This document shows positions 53,996-63,858 of a DNA stretch of 64,000 nucleotides, piece by piece. Under the pieces are notes generated by a model that had not been told where the DNA came from, did not search any database, and saw only the letters and a program-made list of their open reading frames with translations. The position numbers and the translations under genes are program-made. Source of the stretch: Pseudoruegeria sp. SHC-113 (GTDB lineage: Bacteria; Pseudomonadota; Alphaproteobacteria; Rhodobacterales; Rhodobacteraceae); NCBI RefSeq assembly GCF_025376885.1, contig NZ_JAHUBR010000001.1:2963563-3027562 (forward strand), written 5' to 3'. Numbering within the stretch: the first letter of the stretch is position 1; every line of letters begins with the position of its first letter.

Positions 53996-54859
53996 TTAGT
54001 CAGCGGAAGCAACTTTCACCGGAAGCGGCTTGCCGGCGTATTCGGCAATCGCGCCGTCCAGCCACTGGGCATAGGCCTCTTCGCTCACCACTTTCACGGT
54101 GATCGGCATATAGGCGTGATCCTTGCCGCACAGCTCGGAGCACTGGCCGAAGTAGATGCCTTCTTTCTCGGCCTTGAACCACAGTTCGGCGATCCGGCCC
54201 GGCACGGCGTCCTGTTTCACGCCGAAGGCGGGGATCGTCCAGGAGTGGATCACGTCAGCACCCGTCACCTGCATCACAACCGTCTTGTTGATCGGCACGA
54301 CAACGGCGGTGTCGGTGGCGAGAAGATATTCGTCTTCGGCGTAGCCATGCTCGGCCAGCGCGTTGCGGCCCAGCATGAAGCTGTCGAAGCCGAACTCGTG
54401 GTCGGTGTACTCGTAGCCCCAATACCACTGGTAGCCCGTCACCTTGATGTTGATGTCGCCTTCCGGGATCTCCTGCTGCTTGAATAGGATCGGCAGCGAG
54501 AAGGAGCCGATGACGAGCAGAATGACGATCGGCACCACGGTCCAGGCGATTTCAACCGGCGTGTTGTGGGAGAAGGTGGCCGGAACAGCGTTGCGCTTGC
54601 GGTTGAAGCGGATGATCACATAGGCCAGCAGCGCCGTGACAAAGAGGGTGATCACGGTGATGATCACCAGAAGGAAGCCGTCCAGCCACTGGAGGTCACG
54701 TGCCAGTTCGGTGGCGGCGGGCTGGAAGCCCGTGCCCTTCGGGATCGGCTTACCGATGACTTCGAGATCGCCCAGCGCGTCCTGCGCGAAAGCCCCCGTT
54801 GCCAGAATCGTTGCCAGAACTGCTGCCCAGAGGCCCGAAAGAAGGTTCAGAAGTCGCAT
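53996..54859 (-). CDS. ctaC: Cytochrome c oxidase subunit II
   Basis: Subunit II receives electrons from cytochrome c at its CuA centre. The protein of 287 residues has a signal peptide (cleavage near AFAQ), two transmembrane helices (about 60-85 and 105-125) and a periplasmic cupredoxin domain. The aromatic stretch QWYWGYEY and the CuA ligands are visible in [10 protein letters not shown] and [16 protein letters not shown]. The ATG at 54857-54859 gives the family start; longer frames are not supported. It is divergent from tldD. Confidence 0.96.
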   Translation of the reverse strand: MRLLNLLSGLWAAVLATILATGAFAQDALGDLEVIGKPIPKGTGFQPAATELARDLQWLDGFLLVIITVITLFVTALLAYVIIRFNRKRNAVPATFSHNTPVEIAWTVVPIVILLVIGSFSLPILFKQQEIPEGDINIKVTGYQWYWGYEYTDHEFGFDSFMLGRNALAEHGYAEDEYLLATDTAVVVPINKTVVMQVTGADVIHSWTIPAFGVKQDAVPGRIAELWFKAEKEGIYFGQCSELCGKDHAYMPITVKVVSEEAYAQWLDGAIAEYAGKPLPVKVASAD

Positions 54860-55039
54860 GTCCGTTTCCTGTTCGCAGATCGGCAGCTCCCCACTGCCGA
54901 CGCATCCGGCCCTCACCGGCCGGAATCCCATTGTGTTCGGAGCGCTTGAAACCATATTAATGCGGAGCGAACAAGCACCTCTTGCGCGGCAAACAGCCGC
55001 TTGTGGTTGCGCGTCCTTGTAAATCAGGAGTTTTACCCC

Positions 55040-56461
55040 ATGACCGAGGCCCCTTTCCGCCCCTTTGAAACCAAGCTGGACGAGGCGGCGGCGCTGCGCA
55101 TCCTGCAGGCGGCGACGGCAGGGGCGGATGATGGCGAGCTGTTCCTGGAACGCCGCCGGTCGGAGGTCCTGGTCTTTGACGACGGGCGCGTGAAGACGGC
55201 GAGCTACGACGCCTCCGAAGGCTTCGGCCTGCGCGCCGTGCGGGGCGAAACCGCCGGCTACGCCCATTCCACAGAGATCAGCGAGCAGGCCCTGAAACGC
55301 GCCAGCGAAACAGCACGGCTGGCGGTGGGCGATGGCGGCGGCACATGGGCCGATGCGCCCAAGGCCAGCAACCTGCGGCTCTACTCTGATGAGAACCCTA
55401 TTGCGCAGGCCAGCTTCCCGGCCAAGATCGAAACCCTGCGCGAGATCGACGATTTCACCCGTGGGCTTGATAAGCGCGTGGTGCAGGTGTCGGCCACCAT
55501 CGCCGCCGCCATGCAGGAGGTGGAGATCCTGCGCCCGGACGGGGTGCGGGTGGTGGATGCGCGCCCGATGAGCCGGGTGAATGTCTCAGTGATCGTGGAG
55601 GAAAACGGCCGCCGCGAATCCGGCAACCACGGCGGCGGCGGGCGCGCGGGGCTCACCGAGCTGGTGCAGCCCGCCCATTGGCAGTCCGCCGCGCGCGAGG
55701 CCTTGCGGATCGCGCTGGTGAACCTGCGCGCCGAGCCCGCGCCTGCGGGCGCGATGGACGTGGCGCTCGGGCCGGGCTGGCCCGGCGTGCTGCTGCACGA
55801 GGCCGTGGGCCATGGGCTTGAAGGCGATTTCAACCGCAAGGGCACCTCGGCCTTCTCGGGCCGCGTGGGCGAGCAGGTGGCGGCCAAGGGTGTGACGGTG
55901 CTCGATGACGGCACAATCCCGGACCGGCGCGGCTCGATCAGCTTTGACGATGAGGGCACGCCCTCGGGCAAGAACGTGCTGATCGAGGACGGCGTGCTGG
56001 TGGGCTACATGCAGGATCGCCAGAACGCGCGACTGATGGGCGTGGCCCCGACCGGCAACGGGCGGCGCGAAAGCTACGCCCATGCGCCGATGCCGCGGAT
56101 GACGAACACTTACATGCTGGGCGGTGAGGCCAAACCGGAAGAGATCGTGGCCGAGGTGAAAGACGGCATCTACGCCGTGGGCTTTGGCGGCGGTCAGGTA
56201 GACATCACCAACGGCAAATTCGTCTTCTCCTGCACGGAAGCCTACCGTGTGAAGAATGGCGTGGTGGGCGCGCCGGTGAAAGGCGCAACCCTGATCGGCG
56301 ACGGCCCCACCGCGATGACACAGATCCGCGCCATCGGCAACGACATGGCGCTGGATCCCGGCGTCGGCAATTGCGGCAAGGCGGGCCAATGGGTGCCGGT
56401 GGGCGTGGGCCAGCCGACTCTGCTTCTGGGCGGGCTCACCGTGGGCGGCTCCGCGCGATAG
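55040..56461 (+). CDS. tldD: TldD metalloprotease
   Basis: TldD, with TldE/PmbA, forms a zinc-dependent protease that trims unfolded peptides, including microcin and antitoxin substrates. The protein of 473 residues has the normal length and carries HEAVGH at residues 253-258 ([13 protein letters not shown]) with the conserved downstream C-terminal segment ending VGGSAR. CAGGAG lies before the ATG at 55040. No tldE gene lies nearby. Confidence 0.95.
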   Translation: MTEAPFRPFETKLDEAAALRILQAATAGADDGELFLERRRSEVLVFDDGRVKTASYDASEGFGLRAVRGETAGYAHSTEISEQALKRASETARLAVGDGGGTWADAPKASNLRLYSDENPIAQASFPAKIETLREIDDFTRGLDKRVVQVSATIAAAMQEVEILRPDGVRVVDARPMSRVNVSVIVEENGRRESGNHGGGGRAGLTELVQPAHWQSAAREALRIALVNLRAEPAPAGAMDVALGPGWPGVLLHEAVGHGLEGDFNRKGTSAFSGRVGEQVAAKGVTVLDDGTIPDRRGSISFDDEGTPSGKNVLIEDGVLVGYMQDRQNARLMGVAPTGNGRRESYAHAPMPRMTNTYMLGGEAKPEEIVAEVKDGIYAVGFGGGQVDITNGKFVFSCTEAYRVKNGVVGAPVKGATLIGDGPTAMTQIRAIGNDMALDPGVGNCGKAGQWVPVGVGQPTLLLGGLTVGGSAR

Positions 56462-56539
56462 GGAAAATTTTCCGCCTACTGTTTAGAAGCCATTAACCAA
56501 CCGGGCGCATGATCTTCCTTGCAAGCCAAGGGAGCCACG

Positions 56540-57673
56540 ATGCCCGAAGATGCCGCTTCGCCCCACCCCCCACTCACCTCACCCTCCGGGGAAGGTGGCC
56601 GGGTCTCGTGGCTCCGCCTGATCCGCTCCCACCGCGTGGGAGTGGCCACCTTTTACCGCCTGCTCGCGGAACACGGCAGCGCCGAAGCCGCGCTGGAGGC
56701 CCTGCCAGGCGTGGCCCGCGCTGCCGGCTTAAGCGATTACCATCCCTTCAGCGAGGCGGCCGCCCGCGCCGAATGCGCCGCCGCACGCGCCGCCGGCGCG
56801 CAGATGATTCTGCACACCGATCCCACCTACCCGCCCCTGCTGCGGGAGCTGGACGATGCCCCGCCCCTGCTCTGGCTGCGCGGCGATCCAACCCTGCTCA
56901 CCCGCCCCGCCGTCGCCCTGATCGGCGCGCGCAACGCCTCCTCGCTCGGCACCCGCATGGCGCGGCGGCTGGCGGCAGGGCTTTCCGAAGCCGGCTATGT
57001 GATCGTCTCGGGGCTCGCGCGCGGGATCGACGCCGTGGCCCATGCCGAATCCCTCGCTGGTGGCACGCTGGCCGTCTTTGCCGGCGGGGCGGATGTGATC
57101 TATCCGAAGGAAAACGCGGCCCTTGCGGCAGATATTGCCAAACGCGGCGCGATCCTGAGCGAAATGCCCATGGGGCTTTACCCGCAGGCGCGTAACTTCC
57201 CGCGCCGCAACCGCATCGTCTCGGGCCTCTGCCGCGCCACAGTCGTGGTGGAGGCCGCCGCGCGTTCCGGCAGCCTGATCACCGCCCGCTTTGCGGCAGA
57301 TCAGTCCCGCGAGGTCATGGCGGTGCCCGGCCACCCGTTCGACGCCCGCGCCTCGGGCTGCAACATGCTGCTGCGCGACGGGGCCACCCTGGTGCGCGGG
57401 GTGGAAGATGTGCTGGAGGTCATCGGCCCGGCCCATCCGCCCCAAGGCAGCCTGCCCCTGCCCGACACGGCGCCCAATGCCGCCGCCCCGCGCATTCCGC
57501 ATGCCGATCTGCACCGCAAGATCCTTGCCACCCTCGGCCCCTCCCCCGTGGCCGAAGATCAACTGATCCGCGATCTGAAGCTGCCCGCCGAGGCCGTCGG
57601 GCCGGAACTTGTGACACTGGAACTGGAGGGCAAGATCCACCGCGCGCCGGGCGGCCTGATCTCGCTCAGCTGA
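56540..57673 (+). CDS. dprA: DNA-processing protein DprA (Smf)
   Basis: DprA loads RecA on incoming single-stranded DNA during natural transformation and is widespread also in species not known to be competent. The protein of 377 residues has an N-terminal SAM-like region, the extended Rossmann core (VALIGARNASSLGTRMAR, then VSGLARGIDAVAH) near residues 130-175, and a C-terminal winged-helix DML1-like domain. AAGGGAG precedes the ATG. It is followed by topA after 91 nt, a common alphaproteobacterial order. Confidence 0.94.
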   Translation: MPEDAASPHPPLTSPSGEGGRVSWLRLIRSHRVGVATFYRLLAEHGSAEAALEALPGVARAAGLSDYHPFSEAAARAECAAARAAGAQMILHTDPTYPPLLRELDDAPPLLWLRGDPTLLTRPAVALIGARNASSLGTRMARRLAAGLSEAGYVIVSGLARGIDAVAHAESLAGGTLAVFAGGADVIYPKENAALAADIAKRGAILSEMPMGLYPQARNFPRRNRIVSGLCRATVVVEAAARSGSLITARFAADQSREVMAVPGHPFDARASGCNMLLRDGATLVRGVEDVLEVIGPAHPPQGSLPLPDTAPNAAAPRIPHADLHRKILATLGPSPVAEDQLIRDLKLPAEAVGPELVTLELEGKIHRAPGGLISLS

Positions 57674-57764
57674 AAACCCTTGTGAAATCGCGGCATTGAC
57701 ATTCCACAATTCGCGGCCACATTTTGCGCCGCCATAAGCTCGTGGAAGAGTCGAGAGGAATTTC

Positions 57765-60317
57765 ATGCCCGTCGTCGTTGTCGAATCCCCGGCCAAAGCC
57801 AAGACAATCAACAAATATCTGGGAAGCGACTACACCGTTCTGGCGTCCTACGGCCACGTGCGGGATCTTCCGCCGAAGGACGGATCCGTCGATCCCGAGC
57901 ACGAATTCGAGATGACGTGGGAGGTCGGAAACGACTCTCGCAAACACGTGAAGGCCATCGCGGATGCGCTCAAGGACGATGACGCGCTGATCCTCGCAAC
58001 TGACCCTGATCGCGAAGGCGAGGCCATCTCCTGGCACCTGCAGGAGGCGCTCACCAAGCGCCGCGCGATCAAGAAATCCACCGCCGTGAGCCGCGTGGTG
58101 TTCAACGCGATCACCAAGAGCGCCGTCACCGAGGCGATGAAGAACCCGCGCGACGTGGATATGGAGCTTGTCGAAGCCTATCTAGCCCGCCGCGCGCTGG
58201 ATTATCTGGTGGGCTTCAACCTCTCGCCGGTGCTCTGGCGCAAGCTTCCGGGCGCACGCTCTGCGGGCCGGGTGCAATCGGTCTGCCTGCGGCTCATCGT
58301 GGAGCGCGAGATGGAGATCGAGGCCTTCAAGGCCCGCGAGTACTGGAGCGTGAAAGCGCTGCTGAAAACGCCGCGCGGGCAGGAGTACGAGGCCCGCCTC
58401 ACGGTTCTGGGCGGCAAGAAGCTCGACAAATACGATCTGGCCAACCAATCCGCCGCCGATCTGGCCGTGCGCGCCATCGAAAGCCGCGATCTTTCCGTGC
58501 AGCGGGTGGAGGCCAAGCCCGCCAGCCGCAACCCCTCCCCGCCCTTCATGACGTCAACGCTGCAACAGGAAGCCAGCCGCAAGTTCGGCTTCGGCGCGCG
58601 CCAGACGATGAACGCCGCCCAGCGGCTCTATGAAGCCGGCCACATCACCTATATGCGGACCGATGGCATCGACATGGCGCCCGAGGCCGTGACGGCGGCC
58701 CGCGATGCGATCAAGGCCAAATTCGGTGCCGAATACGTGCCGGGCGAGCCGCGCATCTACAAGAACAAGGCCAAGAACGCGCAGGAAGCCCACGAATGTA
58801 TCCGCCCCACGGATATGATGCTGGACCCGGCGAAACTGGCCAAGCTCGAACCCGACCAGCGTCGGCTCTATGATCTGATCTGGAAGCGCACCATCGCCAG
58901 CCAAATGGAAGGCGCGCGTCTTGAGCGCACCACGGTGGATGTGGGCAGCGCCGATCAGCAGGTGCAACTGCGCGCCACCGGGCAGGTCGTGCTGTTTGAC
59001 GGCTTCCTTGCCGTCTACGAAGAGGGCCGCGACGACGCCTCCACCGATGATGACGACAAACGCCTGCCGCAGATGAGCGAGGGCGATGCCGCCGCCAAGC
59101 AGAGCGTTTCGCCGGATCAGCATTTCACCCAGCCGCCGCCGCGCTACACGGAAGCCTCGCTGGTGAAACGGATGGAAGAGCTCGGCATCGGCCGCCCCTC
59201 CACCTATGCCTCCATCGTGACGACGATTCAGGATCGCGAATACGTCCGCAAGGAGCAGAACCGCCTTATCCCGGAGGATAAGGGGCGGATCGTGACGATC
59301 TTCCTGCTGAACTTCTTCCGCAAATACGTCGGTTACGAGTTCACGGCGGATCTGGAAACCATGCTCGACGACGTCTCCGCCGGGGAGCGCAACTATAAAG
59401 AGGTGCTGGCGAATTTCTGGCGCGATTTCTCCGCCGCCATCGCCGAAACCAGCGAGCTGCGCATCTCCGAGGTGCTGGACGTTCTGGATGACGCGCTCGC
59501 GCCCCAGCTCTACCCGCCGCGCGAGGATGGCTCCGATCCGCGGATCTGCCCGAAATGCGGCACCGGCCAGCTGCATCTGAAAAGCTCCCGCACCGGCGGC
59601 TTTGTGGGCTGCGGCAATTACCCGGAATGCACCTATACCCGCCCCATCGCGGGCGAAGGTGCCGACGGCGATGAGCGCCTGCTGGGCGAGGATGCGGGCG
59701 ATGAGATCTGGCTCAAGGCGGGCCGCTTTGGGCCTTACGTGCAGCGCGGTGAACCGACGCCCGAGAACAAGAAACCCCCGCGCGCCTCGCTGCCGCGCGG
59801 CTGGTCCAAGGACGATATGGATCTCGAGAAAGCGCTTGTGCTGCTCTCCCTGCCGCGCGAGATCGGGGTGCACCCGGAAGGCGGCGAGATCAAATCGAAC
59901 TTTGGCCGCTTCGGCCCCTACCTGATGCACCAACTGCCCGATGAGGCCAAACCGGTCTATGCCAACCTCAAGGATCCGGCCGACGTGTTTGAGATCGGCA
60001 TGAACCGCGCGGTGGAGCTTCTGGCCGAAAAACGCGCCAACCCGGGGCGCGGGCGCGGTGCGGCGGCCAAAGCGCTGAAGGAACTGGGCGAACACCCCGA
60101 GGAGGGCGGCCCTGTCAACATCATGGAAGGCCGCTATGGGCCCTACGTGAAATGGGGCAAGGTCAACGCCACGCTGCCCAAGGACACCGACCCGAACGCG
60201 GTGACGATGGAAGAGGCCGTGGCCCTGATCACAGAGAAGGCCGGCAAGAAGGGCGGTGCCAAGAAGAAGGCCGCTCCGAAGAAGACAGCGGCCAAGAAAA
60301 CGGCCTCCAAGAAATAA
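57765..60317 (+). CDS. topA: DNA topoisomerase I
   Basis: TopA relaxes negative supercoils through a tyrosyl-DNA intermediate. The protein of 850 residues starts with the TOPRIM domain (VVVVESPAKAKTINKYLG) and carries the catalytic Tyr296 (HITYMRTDG). One C4 zinc knuckle (CPKCGTGQLHL ... CGNYPEC, about 593-620) is followed by the Topo C repeats typical of alphaproteobacteria, and the protein ends in a Lys/Ala-rich tail that should bind DNA or RNA polymerase. A clear terminator follows the stop. Confidence 0.97.
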   Translation: MPVVVVESPAKAKTINKYLGSDYTVLASYGHVRDLPPKDGSVDPEHEFEMTWEVGNDSRKHVKAIADALKDDDALILATDPDREGEAISWHLQEALTKRRAIKKSTAVSRVVFNAITKSAVTEAMKNPRDVDMELVEAYLARRALDYLVGFNLSPVLWRKLPGARSAGRVQSVCLRLIVEREMEIEAFKAREYWSVKALLKTPRGQEYEARLTVLGGKKLDKYDLANQSAADLAVRAIESRDLSVQRVEAKPASRNPSPPFMTSTLQQEASRKFGFGARQTMNAAQRLYEAGHITYMRTDGIDMAPEAVTAARDAIKAKFGAEYVPGEPRIYKNKAKNAQEAHECIRPTDMMLDPAKLAKLEPDQRRLYDLIWKRTIASQMEGARLERTTVDVGSADQQVQLRATGQVVLFDGFLAVYEEGRDDASTDDDDKRLPQMSEGDAAAKQSVSPDQHFTQPPPRYTEASLVKRMEELGIGRPSTYASIVTTIQDREYVRKEQNRLIPEDKGRIVTIFLLNFFRKYVGYEFTADLETMLDDVSAGERNYKEVLANFWRDFSAAIAETSELRISEVLDVLDDALAPQLYPPREDGSDPRICPKCGTGQLHLKSSRTGGFVGCGNYPECTYTRPIAGEGADGDERLLGEDAGDEIWLKAGRFGPYVQRGEPTPENKKPPRASLPRGWSKDDMDLEKALVLLSLPREIGVHPEGGEIKSNFGRFGPYLMHQLPDEAKPVYANLKDPADVFEIGMNRAVELLAEKRANPGRGRGAAAKALKELGEHPEEGGPVNIMEGRYGPYVKWGKVNATLPKDTDPNAVTMEEAVALITEKAGKKGGAKKKAAPKKTAAKKTASKK

Positions 60318-60318
60318 C

Positions 60319-60346
60319 AAAGCGGCGCTTAGGCGCCGCTTTTTCT
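60319..60346 (+). terminator. Intrinsic terminator of topA
   Basis: A perfect 10-bp stem (AAAGCGGCGC at 60319-60328 and GCGCCGCTTT at 60333-60342) with a TTAG loop is followed by TTTCTT. It begins 2 nt after the topA stop codon. Confidence 0.9.
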
Positions 60347-60493
60347 TATGCGGCAAAGGGTTGCGAAATCTTGCCCCGCCAAAACATGAATGGATTGTCA
60401 TATTTCTTCTGCTGCAGCGCGGCATTTCATTGACTCCGCCGCGACGCCACGTCACAACACCGGGCAGGAGAGAGCAATTGCGGGAAATCTGAC

Positions 60494-61189
60494 ATGAAAA
60501 AGGTTTACGGCTCGGCTGCGGAAGCGCTGGACGGGCTTTTGCAGGATGGCATGTTCATCGCGGCGGGCGGCTTCGGCCTCTGCGGCATTCCGGAGCTTCT
60601 GTTGCAGGCCATCAAGGAGGCCGGCACGAAGGATCTGACCTTCGCCTCCAACAACGCGGGCGTGGATGATTTTGGCATCGGCATCCTGCTGCAGACGCGG
60701 CAGGTGAAGAAGATGATCAGCTCCTACGTGGGCGAAAACGCCGAGTTCATGCGGCAGTATCTGTCGGGCGAGCTGGAGCTTGAGTTCAACCCGCAGGGCA
60801 CTCTGGCCGAGCGCATGCGCGCCGGCGGCGCGGGCATCCCCGGGTTCTACACGAAAACCGGCGTGGGCACCGTGATCGCGGACGGCAAGGAGCATAAGGA
60901 TTTCGACGGCCAGACCTACATCATGGAGAAAGGCATCTTCGCTGATCTTGCCATCGTGAAAGCCTGGAAGGCCGATGAAACCGGCAACCTCGTGTTCCGC
61001 AAGACGGCGCGCAACTTCAACGTGCCCGCCGCCACCTGCGGCAAGATCTGCGTGGCGGAAGTGGAAGAAATCGTACCCACGGGCTCGCTTGATCCCGATG
61101 GCATCCACCTGCCGGGGATCTACGTGCACCGCCTGATCAAGGGCGATCACGAAAAACGCATCGAACAACGCACGGTCCGGGGGGCATAA
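60494..61189 (+). CDS. scoA: 3-oxoacid CoA-transferase subunit A
   Basis: This is the alpha subunit of a succinyl-CoA:3-ketoacid CoA-transferase, which activates acetoacetate with CoA from succinyl-CoA. The protein of 231 residues shows the [12 protein letters not shown] segment near residues 25-36, SSYVGEN, and the [20 protein letters not shown] region typical of the family. It is followed after 2 nt by the beta subunit. Acetoacetate from polyhydroxybutyrate or leucine breakdown is the likely substrate. Confidence 0.93.
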   Translation: MKKVYGSAAEALDGLLQDGMFIAAGGFGLCGIPELLLQAIKEAGTKDLTFASNNAGVDDFGIGILLQTRQVKKMISSYVGENAEFMRQYLSGELELEFNPQGTLAERMRAGGAGIPGFYTKTGVGTVIADGKEHKDFDGQTYIMEKGIFADLAIVKAWKADETGNLVFRKTARNFNVPAATCGKICVAEVEEIVPTGSLDPDGIHLPGIYVHRLIKGDHEKRIEQRTVRGA

Positions 61190-61191
61190 TC

Positions 61192-61815
61192 ATGTGGGAT
61201 CGCAATCAGATGGCCGCCCGCGCGGCACAGGAACTGCAGGACGGCTGGTATGTGAACCTCGGGATCGGCATCCCGACGCTGGTGTCCAACTACATTCCCG
61301 AAGGCATCGAAGTGACGCTGCAATCGGAGAACGGGATGCTCGGCATGGGCCCCTTCCCGACCGAGGATAAGGTCGACGCCGACCTGATCAACGCCGGCAA
61401 GCAGACGATCACCGAACTGCCCCAGACGGCCTATTTCGACAGCGCCACCTCTTTCGCCATGATCCGCGGCGGCAAGATCGCCATGGCGATCCTTGGCGCG
61501 ATGGAAGTGGCCGAGAACGGCGATCTGGCCAACTGGATGATCCCCGGCAAGCTCGTGAAGGGCATGGGCGGCGCGATGGATCTGGTAGCCGGTGTGGGCC
61601 GTGTTGTGGTGGTGATGGACCACACCAACAAGAAGGGCGAAAGCAAGGTGCTGAAAGAATGCACCCTGCCGCTCACCGGCAAGGCTGTGGTGGATCGCAT
61701 CATCACCAACCTCGGCGTCTTCGACGTTGTCGAGGGCGGGCTGAAGCTTGTCGAGCTGGCCGATGGCGTCACCGAGGACGAGGTGCGCGCCTCCACCGAG
61801 GCCACACTTGTCTGA
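61192..61815 (+). CDS. scoB: 3-oxoacid CoA-transferase subunit B
   Basis: This beta subunit of 207 residues carries the catalytic glutamate that forms the acyl-CoA intermediate, Glu46 in [12 protein letters not shown]. The [11 protein letters not shown] segment near residue 24 and the C-terminal [20 protein letters not shown] region confirm the family. It forms the active enzyme with the subunit encoded directly upstream. Its end overlaps the start of a small GNAT gene by 8 nt. Confidence 0.94.
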   Translation: MWDRNQMAARAAQELQDGWYVNLGIGIPTLVSNYIPEGIEVTLQSENGMLGMGPFPTEDKVDADLINAGKQTITELPQTAYFDSATSFAMIRGGKIAMAILGAMEVAENGDLANWMIPGKLVKGMGGAMDLVAGVGRVVVVMDHTNKKGESKVLKECTLPLTGKAVVDRIITNLGVFDVVEGGLKLVELADGVTEDEVRASTEATLV

Positions 61816-62098
61816 GGACAGCATCAAGAAAGAGGTCAGCGGCTCCAAGGGCCGCTACCTCCTGATCCGCGACGGGCATGAGGCCGAGCTGACCTTCTCG
61901 ATCGCCTCCCCCACGCTGGTGATCGCCGATCACACGGGCGTGCCGGAGGAACTGCGCGGCACAGGCGCGGGCCGGGCGCTGTTTGAAGCGCTCATTGCGA
62001 ATGCGCGTGCGGATGGCTTCAAGATCGTGCCGCTCTGCCCCTTCGTGAACGCCGAACGGCGCAAACACCCTGGCGCCGCAGATCTCTTCGCCGGTTAA
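61808..62098 (+). CDS. Small GNAT N-acetyltransferase (COG2388 type)
   Basis: This 96-residue protein matches the minimal YidJ/GCN5-like group: [20 protein letters not shown], then [19 protein letters not shown] binding acetyl-CoA, and [12 protein letters not shown] near the C-terminus. The start is TTG inside scoB, with GAGG 6 nt upstream, and gives the normal family length. Its stop shares the bases TTAA with the stop of the convergent transglycosylase gene. The substrate is unknown. Confidence 0.85.
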   Translation: MSEDSIKKEVSGSKGRYLLIRDGHEAELTFSIASPTLVIADHTGVPEELRGTGAGRALFEALIANARADGFKIVPLCPFVNAERRKHPGAADLFAG

Positions 62099-62973
62099 CG
62101 CGACGCGGTTCTGAGCCCGAAGACGCAGCCATCCGTGGCCAGTTCCGGCGGCGTCTGGCACAGCCCGCGCGCCACTGTCCAGGCCGAGATCACCTTGGGC
62201 ACATAGGCGCGGGTTTCGGCATAGGGCGGCACGCCGCCGTTCTTCTTCACCGCATTCTCCCCCGCGTTGTAGCCTGCCAGCACAAGGATGGGATCGTTGT
62301 CGAATTCCTTCATCAACCAGTCGAGATAGGCCACCCCGCCCGCGATGTTCTGCGCCGGATCCGTCACGTCGTCCACGCCGAACCGCTCTGCCGTTGCGGG
62401 CATCAGCTGCATCAGCCCCTGCGCCCCGGCGGAGGAAACGGCCTGCGTGCGGCCCGAGGATTCCACCCCGATCACCGCCAGCACCAGCGCGGGAGAGACA
62501 CGCGTGCCGATCGTGGCCTTCAGGATCTCGGTGCCATGGCGCGTGGCAATCTCGTGTAGTGTCTGCATCCGGGGCACGCCGATCCCCTGCCCCTCCGGCG
62601 CGCGCCGCAGCTGCGACACAGCCAGCGCAAGCCGCCCGGGGCCGCTGTCAGACAGATCCGGCGAGACGCCGCGCCAAAACCAGCCCGTCATCGCCTCCGA
62701 GGGCAGACCTGCAGCCGCAGCGGCCGCAACGGCAGCAGTGTCTGCCGTGCCAGCATCCCTCTCCTTGCGCTTGGGCAAGGGCGGCGGCGGCCATTGCACA
62801 GAGTCGTCGATCTGCACCGTGATCCGCTTCTTTGCGCCCGCTTCGGGCACTTTCACGCGTTTGAAGGTGAAATCCTGCTGCGGCCACGCGCTTTCCGCCA
62901 CCGCAGGCGCGGGCAGCGCGTGCGTGGCAACGGCGAGGGCCGCGACCATCGTTCCATAAATGAAGCGCCGCAT
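62095..62973 (-). CDS. Lytic transglycosylase (SLT domain)
   Basis: This 292-residue periplasmic enzyme cleaves peptidoglycan. A signal peptide (MRRFIYGTMVAALAVATHA, cleavage near PAVAES) is followed by a linker rich in proline and alanine, and the SLT domain starts near residue 150. The catalytic glutamate lies in LAVIGVESSGRTQAVSSAGA, followed by GLMQLMPATAERFG and AGYNAGENAV. The ATG at 62971-62973 is preceded by AGGAG. It may support insertion of the pilus whose pilins are encoded next door. Confidence 0.92.
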   Translation of the reverse strand: MRRFIYGTMVAALAVATHALPAPAVAESAWPQQDFTFKRVKVPEAGAKKRITVQIDDSVQWPPPPLPKRKERDAGTADTAAVAAAAAAGLPSEAMTGWFWRGVSPDLSDSGPGRLALAVSQLRRAPEGQGIGVPRMQTLHEIATRHGTEILKATIGTRVSPALVLAVIGVESSGRTQAVSSAGAQGLMQLMPATAERFGVDDVTDPAQNIAGGVAYLDWLMKEFDNDPILVLAGYNAGENAVKKNGGVPPYAETRAYVPKVISAWTVARGLCQTPPELATDGCVFGLRTASR

Positions 62974-63340
62974 GCTGCGGTCTCCTGCTCTGCCTCGGTG
63001 TGTTTTCTTGTTTTGTTGGCGCAGAGCATCGCAAATTTCGGCCCCTGCCGCCAGAAATTTGCGCCCAATAGCGTGAGTTGCTCCCCGTTTCCGGGCGAAA
63101 ACCACACAAGTGCCGAGGGGACACTTAAAAACTTCATGATAATTATCAATTGTTTAACTGGTTTTCGGGCCGAAATTCACCATTACTTAAAATTGCACGA
63201 TGGTCGCCCAACTCTTGCCCCAATCCGGGAGCCTTATAGCGTCATACCGAGGCGGACAGACGGCAAAAGCCTGATGGAAAGTCCGACAAGGTGAGTGAAA
63301 CGAGCGAACCTGAACCACAGATCCTTTGGAGGGACCTACC
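62974..63340. other. Non-coding region upstream of the pilin genes
   Basis: About 367 nt carry no convincing gene. The middle (63120-63215) is much more AT-rich than the surroundings. It holds the perfect 12-bp palindrome TGATAATTATCA at 63137-63148 and several TTAA words, so it is probably a promoter and regulator-binding region serving the transglycosylase and pilin genes. Confidence 0.5.
63242..63258 (+). repeat. Shared upstream box of the first pilin gene
   Basis: TCATACCGAGGCGGACA occurs here and again at 63747-63763, upstream of the second pilin gene. A second shared word, GAGCGAACCTGA, lies at 63302-63313 and 63824-63835. The boxes may be control sites or remnants of the duplication. 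Confidence 0.7.
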
Positions 63341-63562
63341 ATGATCATCAAGCTTTTCAAGAACTTCGCCAAAGACGAATCCGGCGCCGTGACCGTTGAC
63401 TGGGTCGTGCTGACCGCCGCTCTCGTGGGCCTCGGCATTGCCGTCCTGTCCACCGTTGCCACGGGCGTTGACAACGTCAACACCGACCTGTCGGCCTCCT
63501 TCACCTCCGGCCAGACCTTCTCCACGCAAGGCGACGGCGTGACCGCCACCGTGATCGACTAA
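63341..63562 (+). CDS. flp: Flp/Fap family type IVb pilin, copy 1
   Basis: This 73-residue pilin precursor has a short basic leader (MIIKLFKNFAKDESG), then a hydrophobic helix starting AVTVDWVVLTAALVGLG, and a serine/threonine-rich tail. Prepilin peptidase should cut after Gly15; the residue at +5 is Asp20 instead of the usual Glu. GGAGGG lies before the ATG at 63341. Flp pilins build the Tad adhesive pilus. A strong terminator follows, so this pilin gene is expressed as a single unit. Confidence 0.92.
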   Translation: MIIKLFKNFAKDESGAVTVDWVVLTAALVGLGIAVLSTVATGVDNVNTDLSASFTSGQTFSTQGDGVTATVID

Positions 63563-63595
63563 GACGTCTCCGGCTGATTAAAGCCCTGACGCGCG

Positions 63596-63623
63596 AAAGG
63601 CCGCCCCACCGGGCGGCCTTTTT
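63596..63623 (+). terminator. Intrinsic terminator of pilin copy 1
   Basis: A perfect 11-bp stem (AAAGGCCGCCC at 63596-63606 and GGGCGGCCTTT at 63611-63621) with a 4-nt CACC loop ends in five T residues. It separates the first pilin gene from the second. Confidence 0.93.
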
Positions 63624-63746
63624 GCTTTCTCCAACAGCTGGCGCTGGCCCGCTTTCCCCCCTGAAATGGCCCACAAAAGGCATAAGACTTCCTGAAAAGA
63701 CCGCGCAGCCGCCCAATTTGTGCCCCGATGCGCCGCCATAACATCC

Positions 63747-63763
63747 TCATACCGAGGCGGACA
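63747..63763 (+). repeat. Shared upstream box of the second pilin gene
   Basis: This is the second copy of TCATACCGAGGCGGACA, identical over 17 nt to 63242-63258. The distance to the following start codon is 112 nt (the first copy is 99 nt from its gene). The flanking DNA is otherwise different, which argues for selection on the box. Confidence 0.7.
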
Positions 63764-63858
63764 CGGGGCCCTGAGCGCCAAGCCAAAGGGCCAACCGAGG
63801 CAACGTCCAAGCCGGTCAAGACTGAGCGAACCTGACATCTGATACTGGAGTGACTACT

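Noticed and set aside
54860..55267. N-terminal extension of cytochrome oxidase subunit II
   Set aside because: It would place 136 non-conserved residues before a proper signal peptide and overlap tldD.
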